Shown: one piece after another, positions 8,218 through 17,500 of the stretch
Layout of the letters: every line of letters starts with the position of its first letter
Numbering within the stretch: the stretch's first letter is position 1
From: Spirillospora albida
GTDB lineage: Bacteria; Actinomycetota; Actinomycetes; Streptosporangiales; Streptosporangiaceae
Reading direction: 5' to 3'
Assembly (NCBI RefSeq): GCF_000718255.1
Contig: NZ_JOFJ01000001.1
Coordinates: 62,001-126,000, forward strand
Length of the DNA: 64,000 nucleotides
Translations under genes and position numbers: made by a program
The notes under the pieces: generated by a model
Told to the model about the DNA's origin: nothing
The model's database searches: none
The model's input: only the letters and a program-made list of their open reading frames with translations

Positions 8218-9898
8218 CGAAGCGGCGTTCGATCTGACCGTGCGGCCGTGGCTTCCCGTGCTGCGCGAGGACGGCACCGAGGACGAACTGTCCTTGCTGG
8301 AGGTCTTCGTCGAGGCCGGTCAGGTGCGGCGGCTCCTGGGCGACGTCCCCACGCAGGAGCTGGCGCTGCTACGGCTGTTGCTGGCGGTCCTGCACGACGT
8401 CGTGGACGGACCGGTCGACCTGGACGACTGGCAGCGGCTGTGGGAGGACGGCCTGCCGCTGGACGGCCCCGATGGGATCGCCGCATACCTCGACCGGCAC
8501 CGGCAACGGTTCGATCTGCTGCACCCCGAGACCCCGTTCTTCCAGACCGCCGGCCTGCGGACCGAGAAGGACGAGGTCGCGTCGCTGGACCGGCTGGTCG
8601 CCGACGTCCCCAACGGGACCCGGTTCTTCACCATGCGGGCACATGGTGTGCAGCGGCTGTCGTTCGCCGAGGCGGCGCGTTGGGTGGTGCACGCGCACGC
8701 CTTCGACACCTCCGGCATCAAGACCGGCGCGGCCGGTGACACCCGCGCCAAGGGCGGCAAGGTGTACCCGCAGGGGGTCGGCTGGACGGGGAACCTGGGC
8801 GGGATCTTCGTCGACGGTGCGAACCTGCGGGAGACGCTGCTGCTCAACCTGATCGCTTTCGACACCCCCGGGTTCCGGGTCGATGCCGGGGCGGATCGTC
8901 CCGCGTGGCGTCACCCGCCGCCAGGGCCGCAGGAGATGGAGCCGCTGGAGTTGAGCCGGCGGCCAGGGGGCGTCCGTGACCTTTACACGTGGCAGTCCCG
9001 GAGGGTGCGGCTGGCGTGCGACCACGACGGGGTGACCGGGGTGGTGCTCGCCTACGGTGACCCGCTGGCGCCCCGCAACATGCATCAGCGCGAGCCGATG
9101 ACGGCGTGGCGGCGCAGCCCGGCGCAGGAGAAGAAGCTGGGTGAGCCCCAGGTCTACCTGCCGCGCGAGCACGATCCCGCCGCGAGTGCCTGGCGGGGGC
9201 TGGGCGCGCTGGTCGCCGGCCGCGTCGCGGGTGCGGGCCAGCGCCAGGAGGCGGCGGAGATCGTCCGTCCGCGGATCTTGGACTGGGTCGCCCGCCTGAC
9301 GGTCGAAGGCGACTTCCCGGAGGACTTCCTCGTCCGCACACGGCTGGTCGGCGCGCAGTACGGCACCCAGCAGTCGGTGATCGACGAGGTGGTGGACGAC
9401 GCCATCACGATGCCGGTGGTCCTGCTGCATCAGCGCGACAGCCTGCTCGGCCAAGCCGCGATCGACGCCGTCGACGACGCCAAGCAGGCCGTGGACGTAC
9501 TCGGCGACCTGGCCGCCGACCTTGCCCGCGCGATCGGCGCCGACCCCGAACCCGCCCGCGCACACGCCACGACCCTGGGCTTCGGCATGCTGGACGGCCC
9601 CTTCCGCGAATGGCTCACCGCGCTGAGCCCCGAGGACGAGCCGCAGTCCCAGCGAGCGCAATGGCAGGAGCGAGCGCGACGCATCGTCGGCCGGCTCGGC
9701 GACCAGGAGGTCCGGGACGCCGGTGAAGGCGCGTGGGAGGGGCGCGTCGTCCAGACCAAGAGCGGCCAGGAGCTGTGGCTGAACGCGCCGCGCGCCGACG
9801 CGACCTTCCGGCACCGGCTCCGCAAGGTGCTCCCCGGCGTCGGCCCGGAGCCGGCAGGTCGAGAAGTTGAGGAGCAGCCCATGGAGGCAGCATCATGA
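8207..9898 (+). CDS. casA: Cascade large subunit Cse1/CasA (Cas8e)
   Basis: The large subunit of the I-E Cascade complex, which recognises the PAM in target DNA and recruits Cas3. The 563-residue product shows family hallmarks: an N-terminal segment near FDLTVRPWLPVL, an LLxLLLAVLHDVV helix, and the GGKVYPQGVGWTGNLGG region near residues 184-200 typical of Cse1. The GTG start at 8207 is preceded by GGAGGTGA six nt away and lies inside the end of cas3, implying translational coupling. The next gene overlaps by 4 nt. Sequence similarity across this family is low, so the call rests on these motifs and operon position. Confidence 0.95.
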   Translation: MPSDEAAFDLTVRPWLPVLREDGTEDELSLLEVFVEAGQVRRLLGDVPTQELALLRLLLAVLHDVVDGPVDLDDWQRLWEDGLPLDGPDGIAAYLDRHRQRFDLLHPETPFFQTAGLRTEKDEVASLDRLVADVPNGTRFFTMRAHGVQRLSFAEAARWVVHAHAFDTSGIKTGAAGDTRAKGGKVYPQGVGWTGNLGGIFVDGANLRETLLLNLIAFDTPGFRVDAGADRPAWRHPPPGPQEMEPLELSRRPGGVRDLYTWQSRRVRLACDHDGVTGVVLAYGDPLAPRNMHQREPMTAWRRSPAQEKKLGEPQVYLPREHDPAASAWRGLGALVAGRVAGAGQRQEAAEIVRPRILDWVARLTVEGDFPEDFLVRTRLVGAQYGTQQSVIDEVVDDAITMPVVLLHQRDSLLGQAAIDAVDDAKQAVDVLGDLAADLARAIGADPEPARAHATTLGFGMLDGPFREWLTALSPEDEPQSQRAQWQERARRIVGRLGDQEVRDAGEGAWEGRVVQTKSGQELWLNAPRADATFRHRLRKVLPGVGPEPAGREVEEQPMEAAS

Positions 9899-10551
9899 CC
9901 GTCACCGTCCCGGACGAACGGCGGCACGCCACCGATCTGGTGCGCCGGGTCGTCGGCGAGTTCGTCTCCGAACTGCAGGACGGCTACCTGCGCGATACCA
10001 GCGCGGCGGTCGGGCGGCTGGCGCAGCTGCGCCGCGGTGCCGGCAAGCTCCCGCAGGATGTGCCGGAGCTGTGGGGGCTGACCGGTGTCGAACGGCTTTA
10101 CGAGGAACTCGGCGAACGCCAGGCCGAACGGGCCGAGACGGCGGCCTTCCTGGCGGTGACGCTGTTCGCTCTGCACCAGCAGTCGCGCACCACCCAGCGG
10201 ATGCACAAGCCCGAGGTCGGCCTGGGCGCGGCCGTCCGCCGGCTGATGCCGAAGGACAAGATCGACGAGCCGATCCGCCGGCGCTTCGTTCGCGTCGGGA
10301 CGGCCGGAACCCTGGACGCCATGGCCTACCGGCTCCGCGAGATCGTCTCCCTGCTGCGCCGTGAGTCGATCCCGCTGGACTACGCGCAGCTGGCCGTGGA
10401 CCTCTACCGCGCCCAGACACCCGGCGGGCTCGCGCAGGTCCGCCAGCGGTGGGGCCGCGGATTCCACGCCTACCGCGCCGAGACCGATGAGCCCCAGCAG
10501 CCCGACCGCACACCGCATGGTGATGCCTCGATCGACAAGGACGTCACATGA
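9895..10551 (+). CDS. casB: Cascade small subunit Cse2/CasB
   Basis: A 218-residue, helical, Arg-rich protein in the Cse2 position. Cse2 forms a dimer along the Cascade belly, holding the crRNA and the displaced strand. Visible features are a central helix near FLAVTLFALHQQ and the basic C-terminal half expected of this nucleic-acid-binding family; there is no enzymatic motif. It is coupled to cse1 and cas7 by ATGA overlaps at both ends. It is slightly longer than the E. coli protein, with an acidic-polar tail ending ASIDKDVT. Assignment depends on both sequence character and its place between cse1 and cas7. Confidence 0.93.
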   Translation: MTVTVPDERRHATDLVRRVVGEFVSELQDGYLRDTSAAVGRLAQLRRGAGKLPQDVPELWGLTGVERLYEELGERQAERAETAAFLAVTLFALHQQSRTTQRMHKPEVGLGAAVRRLMPKDKIDEPIRRRFVRVGTAGTLDAMAYRLREIVSLLRRESIPLDYAQLAVDLYRAQTPGGLAQVRQRWGRGFHAYRAETDEPQQPDRTPHGDASIDKDVT

Positions 10552-11747
10552 CCCGCACCATCATCGACCTGCACGTGCTGCAGAACGTCCCGCCGAGCAA
10601 CCTGAACCGGGACGACACCGGCACGCCCAAGACCGCCGTGTACGGCGGGGTCCGGCGGGCCCGGGTGTCGAGCCAGGCGTGGAAGCGCGCGACCCGCAAG
10701 ACCTTCCACGACCTGCTGGACCCCAGCGAGCTCGGCGTGCGGACCAAGCGGGTGGCCGAGCTGCTCGCCGTCCGCATCCACGACCTGGACGAGTCCATCG
10801 AGCAGGCCGAGGCGTGGGAACTGGCCGCCGAGACCGTCCAGAACGCCACCAACTCCAAGATCGAGGTGCCCAAGCGCCGCGCCGGCAAGGACAAGGGTGA
10901 GCAACAGCCAGCCGCCGCGCCGGAGGCCAAGTACCTGATGTTCCTCAGCGCCCGTCAGCTGGACGGGCTCGCCGAACTCGCCGTCGAGGGCCGCACCGAC
11001 ATCAAGTCCTTCTTCAAGGACAAGGAGAACAAGGCCAGGGCGAAGGCGATCGCCAACGCCCGGCACTCGGTCGACATCGCACTGTTCGGACGGATGGTCG
11101 CCGACGGCGCCGACATCAACGTGGACGCCGCCACGCAGGTCGCGCACGCCATCAGCGTCCACCAGGTGGAGAACGAGTCCGACTACTACACCGCCGTCGA
11201 CGACCACAAGGAGCGGGAAGACGACGACCTCGGCGCCGGGATGATCGGCACCGTGGAGTTCAACTCCGCGACCCTCTACCGCTACGCCGCCCTCGACGTC
11301 GACCTGCTGCGCGCCAACCTCGGCAAGGGCCTGCGCGACGACGAGCCGGTCACCGAGCCGGTCCGCCGGGCCGTCGAGGCGTTCGTCCAGGGGTTCATCA
11401 CCTCGATGCCCACCGGCAAGGTCAATACCTTCGGCAACCACACCCTCCCGGACGCGGTCGTGGTGAAGGTCCGCTCGTCCCGTCCGATCAGCTTCGTTTC
11501 GGCGTTCGAGGAGCCCTGCAAGGCCGTGGCCGGTGGCGGACACCTGCAGGAGGCCTCCGAGAGGCTGGCCCGCTACGTCCCGGAGATCGAAGCCGCCTAC
11601 GGCGTCGCCGACAACGCCCACACGTGGGTGCTGCGCGTCGGCAAGAACACCGAGCCGCTGTCGGAACTGGGCACCCAGATGTCCCTGCCCGAGCTGGTCA
11701 ACGCGGTCGGCGAGGAGGTCGCCCGCCGCCAGGACGGCCGCGCATGA
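10548..11747 (+). CDS. cas7e: Cascade backbone subunit Cas7e (Cse4/CasC)
   Basis: Cas7e forms the helical backbone of Cascade, with each copy covering six nucleotides of spacer. The 399-residue product starts with the family signature near IIDLHVLQNVPPSNLNRDD and the SSQAWKRATRK motif, and has the thumb/RAMP segments SVDIALFGRM and FNSATLYRYAALD. A Lys/Gln-rich linker near residues 105-125 is an insertion compared with E. coli. ATGA overlaps join it to cse2 and cas5e. Several copies per complex would be needed. The 44-nt spacer in array 1 could accommodate two extra Cas7 subunits if it is used. Confidence 0.97.
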   Translation: MTRTIIDLHVLQNVPPSNLNRDDTGTPKTAVYGGVRRARVSSQAWKRATRKTFHDLLDPSELGVRTKRVAELLAVRIHDLDESIEQAEAWELAAETVQNATNSKIEVPKRRAGKDKGEQQPAAAPEAKYLMFLSARQLDGLAELAVEGRTDIKSFFKDKENKARAKAIANARHSVDIALFGRMVADGADINVDAATQVAHAISVHQVENESDYYTAVDDHKEREDDDLGAGMIGTVEFNSATLYRYAALDVDLLRANLGKGLRDDEPVTEPVRRAVEAFVQGFITSMPTGKVNTFGNHTLPDAVVVKVRSSRPISFVSAFEEPCKAVAGGGHLQEASERLARYVPEIEAAYGVADNAHTWVLRVGKNTEPLSELGTQMSLPELVNAVGEEVARRQDGRA

Positions 11748-12457
11748 GCAGCGTCCTGACCCTGCGGCTCGCCGGGCCGTTGCAGGCATGGGGCGCGTCG
11801 GCGCGGTTCGCGCGCCGCACCACCGAGCCCGCCCCCACCAAGAGCGGCGTCATCGGCCTGCTGGCCGCCGCCCTCGGCCGGCAACGCAGCGACGACGTGT
11901 CCGACCTGGCCGCGCTGCGGTTCGGCGTCCGCGTCGACCAGCGCGGCGTGCCCGTCCGCGACTACCAGACCGCCCACCATTTCGAGACCGGACGATCCAT
12001 GCCGGTCTCCGAACGGTTCTACCTGGCCGACGCGGTCTTCGTCGCCGCGGTGGAAGGCGATGACGACCTGATCCGCCGGCTGGACCGGGCGCTGCAGAAT
12101 CCGGTGTACCTGCCCTACCTCGGCCGGCGGTCGTGCCCTCCGTCCCAGCGGATCGAGCTGGGTGTTCACGCCGCCACCAGCATCGAGGAACGGCTGAATG
12201 CCGAAGGCTGGCAGGCCGCTCCGTGGCATCAGCGCAGGCACCGGGAACCGACGGTGCGGCTGGAGACCCTCGTTCAGGAAGACGGACACGTCGACACTCT
12301 GCGCGACCAGCCGCTCAGCTTCGACCCACGGCACCGCCGCTACGCCCTGCGCGGTGTCCGCCACGGCCACGTGGACATCCCGAACCCCGCCGCCAGGGAC
12401 GCGCGCACCGGCATTCCCCCCGCTCACGATCCGACCGCCGTCCTGCGAGGCCAGTGA
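11744..12457 (+). CDS. cas5e: Cascade subunit Cas5e (CasD)
   Basis: A RAMP-family subunit that caps the 5' handle of crRNA in Cascade. The 237-residue protein opens with LTLRLAGPLQAWG and contains the family's TEPAPTKSGVIGLLAAALGR motif near residues 27-46 and RDYQTAHHF near 75-83. I chose the ATG at 11744, which overlaps the cas7e stop (ATGA). The open frame upstream is only an artefact inside cas7e. It ends by sharing one base (TGATG) with cas6e. Nothing appears missing. Confidence 0.96.
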   Translation: MSSVLTLRLAGPLQAWGASARFARRTTEPAPTKSGVIGLLAAALGRQRSDDVSDLAALRFGVRVDQRGVPVRDYQTAHHFETGRSMPVSERFYLADAVFVAAVEGDDDLIRRLDRALQNPVYLPYLGRRSCPPSQRIELGVHAATSIEERLNAEGWQAAPWHQRRHREPTVRLETLVQEDGHVDTLRDQPLSFDPRHRRYALRGVRHGHVDIPNPAARDARTGIPPAHDPTAVLRGQ

Positions 12458-13146
12458 TGTACCTGACGCGCTTCCGCATCAACACCGAACGTGTCGGCGC
12501 CCGCAAACTGCTGTCGTCCCCCCAGGTCCTGCACGCCGCGGTCATGTCCTCGTTCGCCGAACTCCCCGACCAGCGCCCCGACGCCCCGCGGGTCCTGTGG
12601 CGCCTGGATCGCGACACCCGTGCCCGCACGCATCTGTGCATCGTCAGCCCCTACAAGCCCGACCTCACGCACCTGGTCGAACAGGCCGGGTGGCCCACCA
12701 CCGCCCGCTGGGAGACGTTCGACTACGGACCGTTCCTCGACCGCCTCTCCGCCGGGGACCGGTGGGCGTTCCGGCTCACCGCCAATCCCGTCCACTCGGT
12801 CCGGAACAAGGACGGGGCACCGACCAAGACCACCGCGCACATCGGCCCCCGCAACCAGCTGCGCTGGTTGCAGCAACGCCAGGAGCAGGGCGGCTTCCGG
12901 CTCGTCCGCAAACCCGGTGCCAACGGTCACCAGGACGACCTCGAACGACACGAGCTCCTCATCCACAACAGGCGGCAGCTCTCCTTCAAGAAGAAGGGCA
13001 TGTCGAAGCCGGTCACGCTGGTCACCGTCACCTACGACGGACGTCTGGAGGTCACCGACCCCGAAGCGTTCCGCCGCACGCTCACCCAGGGGCTCGGCAA
13101 GGCCAAAGCGTACGGCTGCGGCCTGATGACGCTGGCCAAAGCCTGA
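12457..13146 (+). CDS. cas6e: CRISPR endoribonuclease Cas6e (CasE)
   Basis: Cas6e cuts each repeat of the pre-crRNA at the base of its hairpin and stays bound to the 3' handle. The 229-residue protein begins MYLTRFRIN. It has a histidine at position 26 (VLHAAVM), where related Cse3 enzymes carry the catalytic His, and ends with the glycine-rich RNA-binding loop GLGKAKAYGCGLMTL. The start at 12457 shares one base with the cas5e stop, and the stop shares one base with the cas1 ATG. The perfect CCCCGC/GCGGGG stem of both arrays is the natural substrate. Confidence 0.96.
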   Translation: MYLTRFRINTERVGARKLLSSPQVLHAAVMSSFAELPDQRPDAPRVLWRLDRDTRARTHLCIVSPYKPDLTHLVEQAGWPTTARWETFDYGPFLDRLSAGDRWAFRLTANPVHSVRNKDGAPTKTTAHIGPRNQLRWLQQRQEQGGFRLVRKPGANGHQDDLERHELLIHNRRQLSFKKKGMSKPVTLVTVTYDGRLEVTDPEAFRRTLTQGLGKAKAYGCGLMTLAKA

Positions 13147-14099
13147 TGTCGACCGTCGGGAAGCGCGGCGCGTCCTCACCCAGGGAACTCACCCGGATGA
13201 GCGACCGGCTCTCGTTCGTCTACCTCGAACGCTGCATCGTGCACCGCGAGGACAACGCCATCACCGCCGAGGACGCCGACGGGATCACCCACATCCCGTC
13301 GGCGACCATCGGCACCCTCCTGCTCGGCCCCGGTACCCGCGTCACCCACCAGGCCATGAGCGTGCTCGGTGACAGCGGCGCCGGCGTCGTCTGGGTCGGC
13401 GAACAGGGCGTCCGGTTCTACTCCGGCGGACGTGCCCTCACCCGCTCGTCCGCCCTCGTCGAGGCCCAGGCCACCGCCTGGGCCAACCGCCGCACCCGCC
13501 TGGACGTCGCCCGTGCCATGTACCGGATGCGGTTCCCCGGCGAGAACGTCGACGGCCTGTCCCGCCACGAACTCCTCGGCCGCGAAGGACGCCGCGTCAA
13601 GGACTGCTACCGCGCCCAAGCCGAGAAGGTCGGCCTGGCCTGGAACGGCCGCCACTACGTCCCGGGCGACTACGACGTCGGCGACGCCGCCAACCAGGCC
13701 GTCACCGCCGCCGCCCAATGCATGTACGGCATCGCCCAGACCACCGTCGCCGCCCTCGGTTGCGCCCCCGGCCTGGGGTTCATCCACTCCGGCCACGAAC
13801 TCGCCTTCGTCCTGGACATCGCCGACCTCTACAAGACCGAAATCGCCATCCCCATCGCGTTCGACATCGCCGCCGAAGGCCCCGAGGACGTCGGGTCGCG
13901 CACCCGCCGCGCCATCCGCGACCGCGTCAACCAAGTCGGCCTGCTCAAACGCTGCGTCCACGACATCAAACGTCTCCTGCTGCCCGACGCCCCCGCACAA
14001 GACCCGACCGCAGACGACGCCGACCATGTCACTCTGCAAAGCGACCGCGGCATCAATATCGAATCCGGACGCAACTACGCCGAAGACGTGCACTGGTGA
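13146..14099 (+). CDS. cas1: CRISPR integrase Cas1 (type I-E)
   Basis: Cas1 with Cas2 integrates new spacers next to the leader. The 317-residue product carries the expected catalytic set: E147 (LLGREGRRVK), H214 (GFIHSGHELAF) and D224/D227 (VLDIADLYK), with the His-to-Asp spacing of the E. coli enzyme. The start overlaps the cas6e stop by one base, and cas2 begins inside its last codons. All active-site residues are present, so adaptation should be possible. This fits the intact leaders and the near-identical leader-proximal repeats. Confidence 0.97.
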   Translation: MSTVGKRGASSPRELTRMSDRLSFVYLERCIVHREDNAITAEDADGITHIPSATIGTLLLGPGTRVTHQAMSVLGDSGAGVVWVGEQGVRFYSGGRALTRSSALVEAQATAWANRRTRLDVARAMYRMRFPGENVDGLSRHELLGREGRRVKDCYRAQAEKVGLAWNGRHYVPGDYDVGDAANQAVTAAAQCMYGIAQTTVAALGCAPGLGFIHSGHELAFVLDIADLYKTEIAIPIAFDIAAEGPEDVGSRTRRAIRDRVNQVGLLKRCVHDIKRLLLPDAPAQDPTADDADHVTLQSDRGINIESGRNYAEDVHW

Positions 14100-14446
14100 C
14101 CATCATCATCCTCACCAACTGCCCCGCCGGCCTGCGCGGCTTCCTCACCCGCTGGCTGCTGGAAATCGCCCCCGGCGTCTTCATCGGGAACCCGTCCACC
14201 CGAGTCCGGCAAGCCCTCTGGGACGAAGTCCACCAATACGCCGACACCGGCCGGGCCCTGCTCACCTACACCACCAACACCGAGCAGGGCTTCACGTTCG
14301 AGACGCGCGACCACAAATGGCACCCCATCGACCACGACGGCCTCACCCTCATCCGCCGGCCCAAGACTCAACCCACCATCTCCGCGAATCCCCCACCCTC
14401 CGGCTGGAGCAAGGCCTCAAAACGCCGCCGCTACGGCAACCGGTGA
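14096..14446 (+). CDS. cas2: CRISPR adaptation protein Cas2 (type I-E, Cas2e)
   Basis: Cas2e is the structural partner that bridges two Cas1 dimers during spacer integration. The 116-residue protein starts from a GTG overlapping the cas1 stop and reads TIIILTNCPAGLRGFLTRW, the usual Cas2e opening, followed by GVFIGNPSTRVRQALW. The C-terminal tail after residue 90 (Pro/Ser/Lys/Arg-rich) is longer than the E. coli fold and looks disordered. It is the last gene of the operon; the leader of array 2 begins 21 nt downstream, so operon read-through could enter the array. Confidence 0.96.
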   Translation: MTIIILTNCPAGLRGFLTRWLLEIAPGVFIGNPSTRVRQALWDEVHQYADTGRALLTYTTNTEQGFTFETRDHKWHPIDHDGLTLIRRPKTQPTISANPPPSGWSKASKRRRYGNR

Positions 14447-14467
14447 GTCCCACCCCTCTGCCCGGTA

Positions 14468-14532
14468 TGTCCAACTCTCATAAAGTGCTTCCAAATGACT
14501 CTCCCGCCGGATAAACCCGCAGGTCAGCCAGA
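14468..14532 (+). promoter_or_regulatory. Conserved leader of array 2
   Basis: This 65-nt leader is the gap-free counterpart of the array 1 leader. It carries TGTCCAACTCT at the far end, AAAGTGCTTCCAAA at 14482-14495, GATAA in the middle and CAGGTCAGCCAGA directly touching the first repeat. The sequence between cas2 and this block is unique. Array 2 should grow at this end. Confidence 0.87.
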
Positions 14533-17500
14533 GTGCTCCCCGCGCACGCGGGGATGGTCCCCCCGCAGCGCGCAGCGGCAGGACGTGCCCGAGGTGCTCC
14601 CCGCGCACGCGGGGATGGTCCCTTCGTCTGGACCATGAGCTGCCGCATGGTGGCGTGCTCCCCGCGCACGCGGGGATGGTCCCACCGGCTTCGTGCTGCG
14701 CTGGTACGGGCACGTGTGCTCCCCGCGCACGCGGGGATGGTCCCGACGCGACGATCACGGTCTGAGGGGCGACACGGTGCTCCCCGCGCACGCGGGGATG
14801 GTCCCCGCAGCGCAGGAGCGCGCAAGGGCAACCGCAGGTGCTCCCCGCGCACGCGGGGATGGTCCCGGGCAGGCGGTCGCGTCGGTCACGTGGGCGGAGT
14901 GCTCCCCGCGCACGCGGGGATGGTCCCGCATCATCGAGGCCCTGGAGATGTCTCTGGAGGTGCTCCCCGCGCACGCGGGGATGGTCCCTCCACCGGCTCG
15001 TTCTGGGCGGTCGAGGGCTTGTGCTCCCCGCGCACGCGGGGATGGTCCCAGGGACACGTCCGGGGGCGCGTCGACGAGCCAGTGCTCCCCGCGCACGCGG
15101 GGATGGTCCTGCTGGCGCGGATGGCGTCGTCGGTGCCGGGCAGTGCTCCCCGCGCACGCGGGGATGGTCCCGGCACCTGCATCGAAACCACCAACCACGA
15201 CGGGTGCTCCCCGCGCACGCGGGGATGGTCCCGACGGGATCGGCCCGGAGGTGTCGCCCCGGGTGTGCTCCCCGCGCACGCGGGGATGGTCCCACCGCGG
15301 TCTACCTGAAGGCCCTGCGCGAGCAGTGCTCCCCGCGCACGCGGGGATGGTCCCGGCGAGCGCGTCATCCCGGACGTCCGCTACAGGTGCTCCCCGCGCA
15401 CGCGGGGATGGTCCCTCCACCGGCTCGTTCTGGGCGGTCGAGGGCTTGTGCTCCCCGCGCACGCGGGGATGGTCCCGGTCCGTGGGGTACGGAGCGTGCC
15501 GCCTGGACGTGCTCCCCGCGCACGCGGGGATGGTCCCGCGGCGTCGGTGTAGTGCGCGTTGAGGGTGGTGTGCTCCCCGCGCACGCGGGGATGGTCCCCG
15601 CCACACGCACCAGCTCAGCGCGAACCAGTCCGTGCTCCCCGCGCACGCGGGGATGGTCCCTGAGAGGAAGCGGCGATGCGACGGTGGAGGGAGTGCTCCC
15701 CGCGCACGCGGGGATGGTCCGCCTTCGACATCATGACGCGCGGCGCGCAGCTCGTGCTCCCCGCGCACGCGGGGATGGTCCCCATCTCGAATGCCTGGCG
15801 CGGCATGAAGGTGAGTGCTCCCCGCGCACGCGGGGATGGTCCCGGTGAGGGCGTCGTAGGCGGTGCTGCGGGGCAGTGCTCCCCGCGCACGCGGGGATGG
15901 TCCCGCGGGCTACACCGTCGCCGATCAACGCAACCTGTGCTCCCCGCGCACGCGGGGATGGTCCCCGAGCTGATCCAGTACTGAGAGCGGTTGCTGAGTG
16001 CTCCCCGCGCACGCGGGGATGGTCCCGGCTAAGTCGCCGTCGGGTGATAGCCGGTCTTGTGCTCCCCGCGCACGCGGGGATGGTCCCAACCTCGCGGGCC
16101 GCAAGTGCGGCGGCTCCGGGTGCTCCCCGCGCACGCGGGGATGGTCCCAGGACCGGTCCTAACTTGTGTCTGGACCAGGTGTGCTCCCCGCGCACGCGGG
16201 GATGGTCCCGATCGGGCCGCCGGGTACACCGTCCGGAGTCTGTGCTCCCCGCGCACGCGGGGATGGTCCCTGCAAGTATCTCGGCTCGATATCGCCACGT
16301 GGGTGCTCCCCGCGCACGCGGGGATGGTCCCACCCGGCCCGGCGGCGGCCGGGCCTCGTCCAAGTGCTCCCCGCGCACGCGGGGATGGTCCCCAGGGGTT
16401 CCCGTCGATGGTGACGGTGCGGACGTGCTCCCCGCGCACGCGGGGATGGTCCCTACGTCTGGCCGCTGCACGTGGTCCTGAAAGAGTGCTCCCCGCGCAC
16501 GCGGGGATGGTCCCCGGACGAATGCCTGCCACTCGCCCTTCTGCCGGTGCTCCCCGCGCACGCGGGGATGGTCCCAGATCCGCCTCGCCGAGGACTACCA
16601 GTTCGAGGTGCTCCCCGCGCACGCGGGGATGGTCCCTTGTGGACGGTCAGGCGGCGCGCTCGACCTCCGTGCTCCCCGCGCACGCGGGGATGGTCCCGCC
16701 TCGGGCTGGTGGTCGCGGAGCCAGACGAGGTGCTCCCCGCGCACGCGGGGATGGTCCCAGGCTCAGGCGCCCACCGAGACCCGACTTGTCGTGCTCCCCG
16801 CGCACGCGGGGATGGTCCCGAGCGAGGAAACCGCGTTCCTCCGCGGTGATCGTGCTCCCCGCGCACGCGGGGATGGTCCCATCGACCCTGACACGTGGTC
16901 GGCGTACGTCAGGTGCTCCCCGCGCACGCGGGGATGGTCCCCCGTTCGCGATCGTGCCCCAGGACTGGCCGTAGTGCTCCCCGCGCACGCGGGGATGGTC
17001 CCGTAATACATGCCGATCAAACGATTCAGCTCACGTGCTCCCCGCGCACGCGGGGATGGTCCCGGACGTCTGGACGTCCAGACGTCCAATGACCTGTGCT
17101 CCCCGCGCACGCGGGGATGGTCCCAAGGAGCACATGGATGAGTACCTCGACCGCTAGTGCTCCCCGCGCACGCGGGGATGGTCCCCGCGGCCGAGGGCGG
17201 TGGCAGGTGCGGATGGAGTGCTCCCCGCGCACGCGGGGATGGTCCCAGGACCGTGAGCAGCGCCACCCACGCGACCCCGTGCTCCCCGCGCACGCGGGGA
17301 TGGTCCCGATGACAAAGGACGATGCGATTCCCGAGCCCGGTGCTCCCCGCGCACGCGGGGATGGTCCCAGCCCATCCTGGCCGTCCCGGGCCGCCGCCTT
17401 GTGCTCCCCGCGCACGCGGGGATGGTCCCTGTTCACGGCCCCGCACCGGTCCGCCGGCGCGGTGCTCCCCGCGCACGCGGGGATGGTCCAGCAGCTCCGT

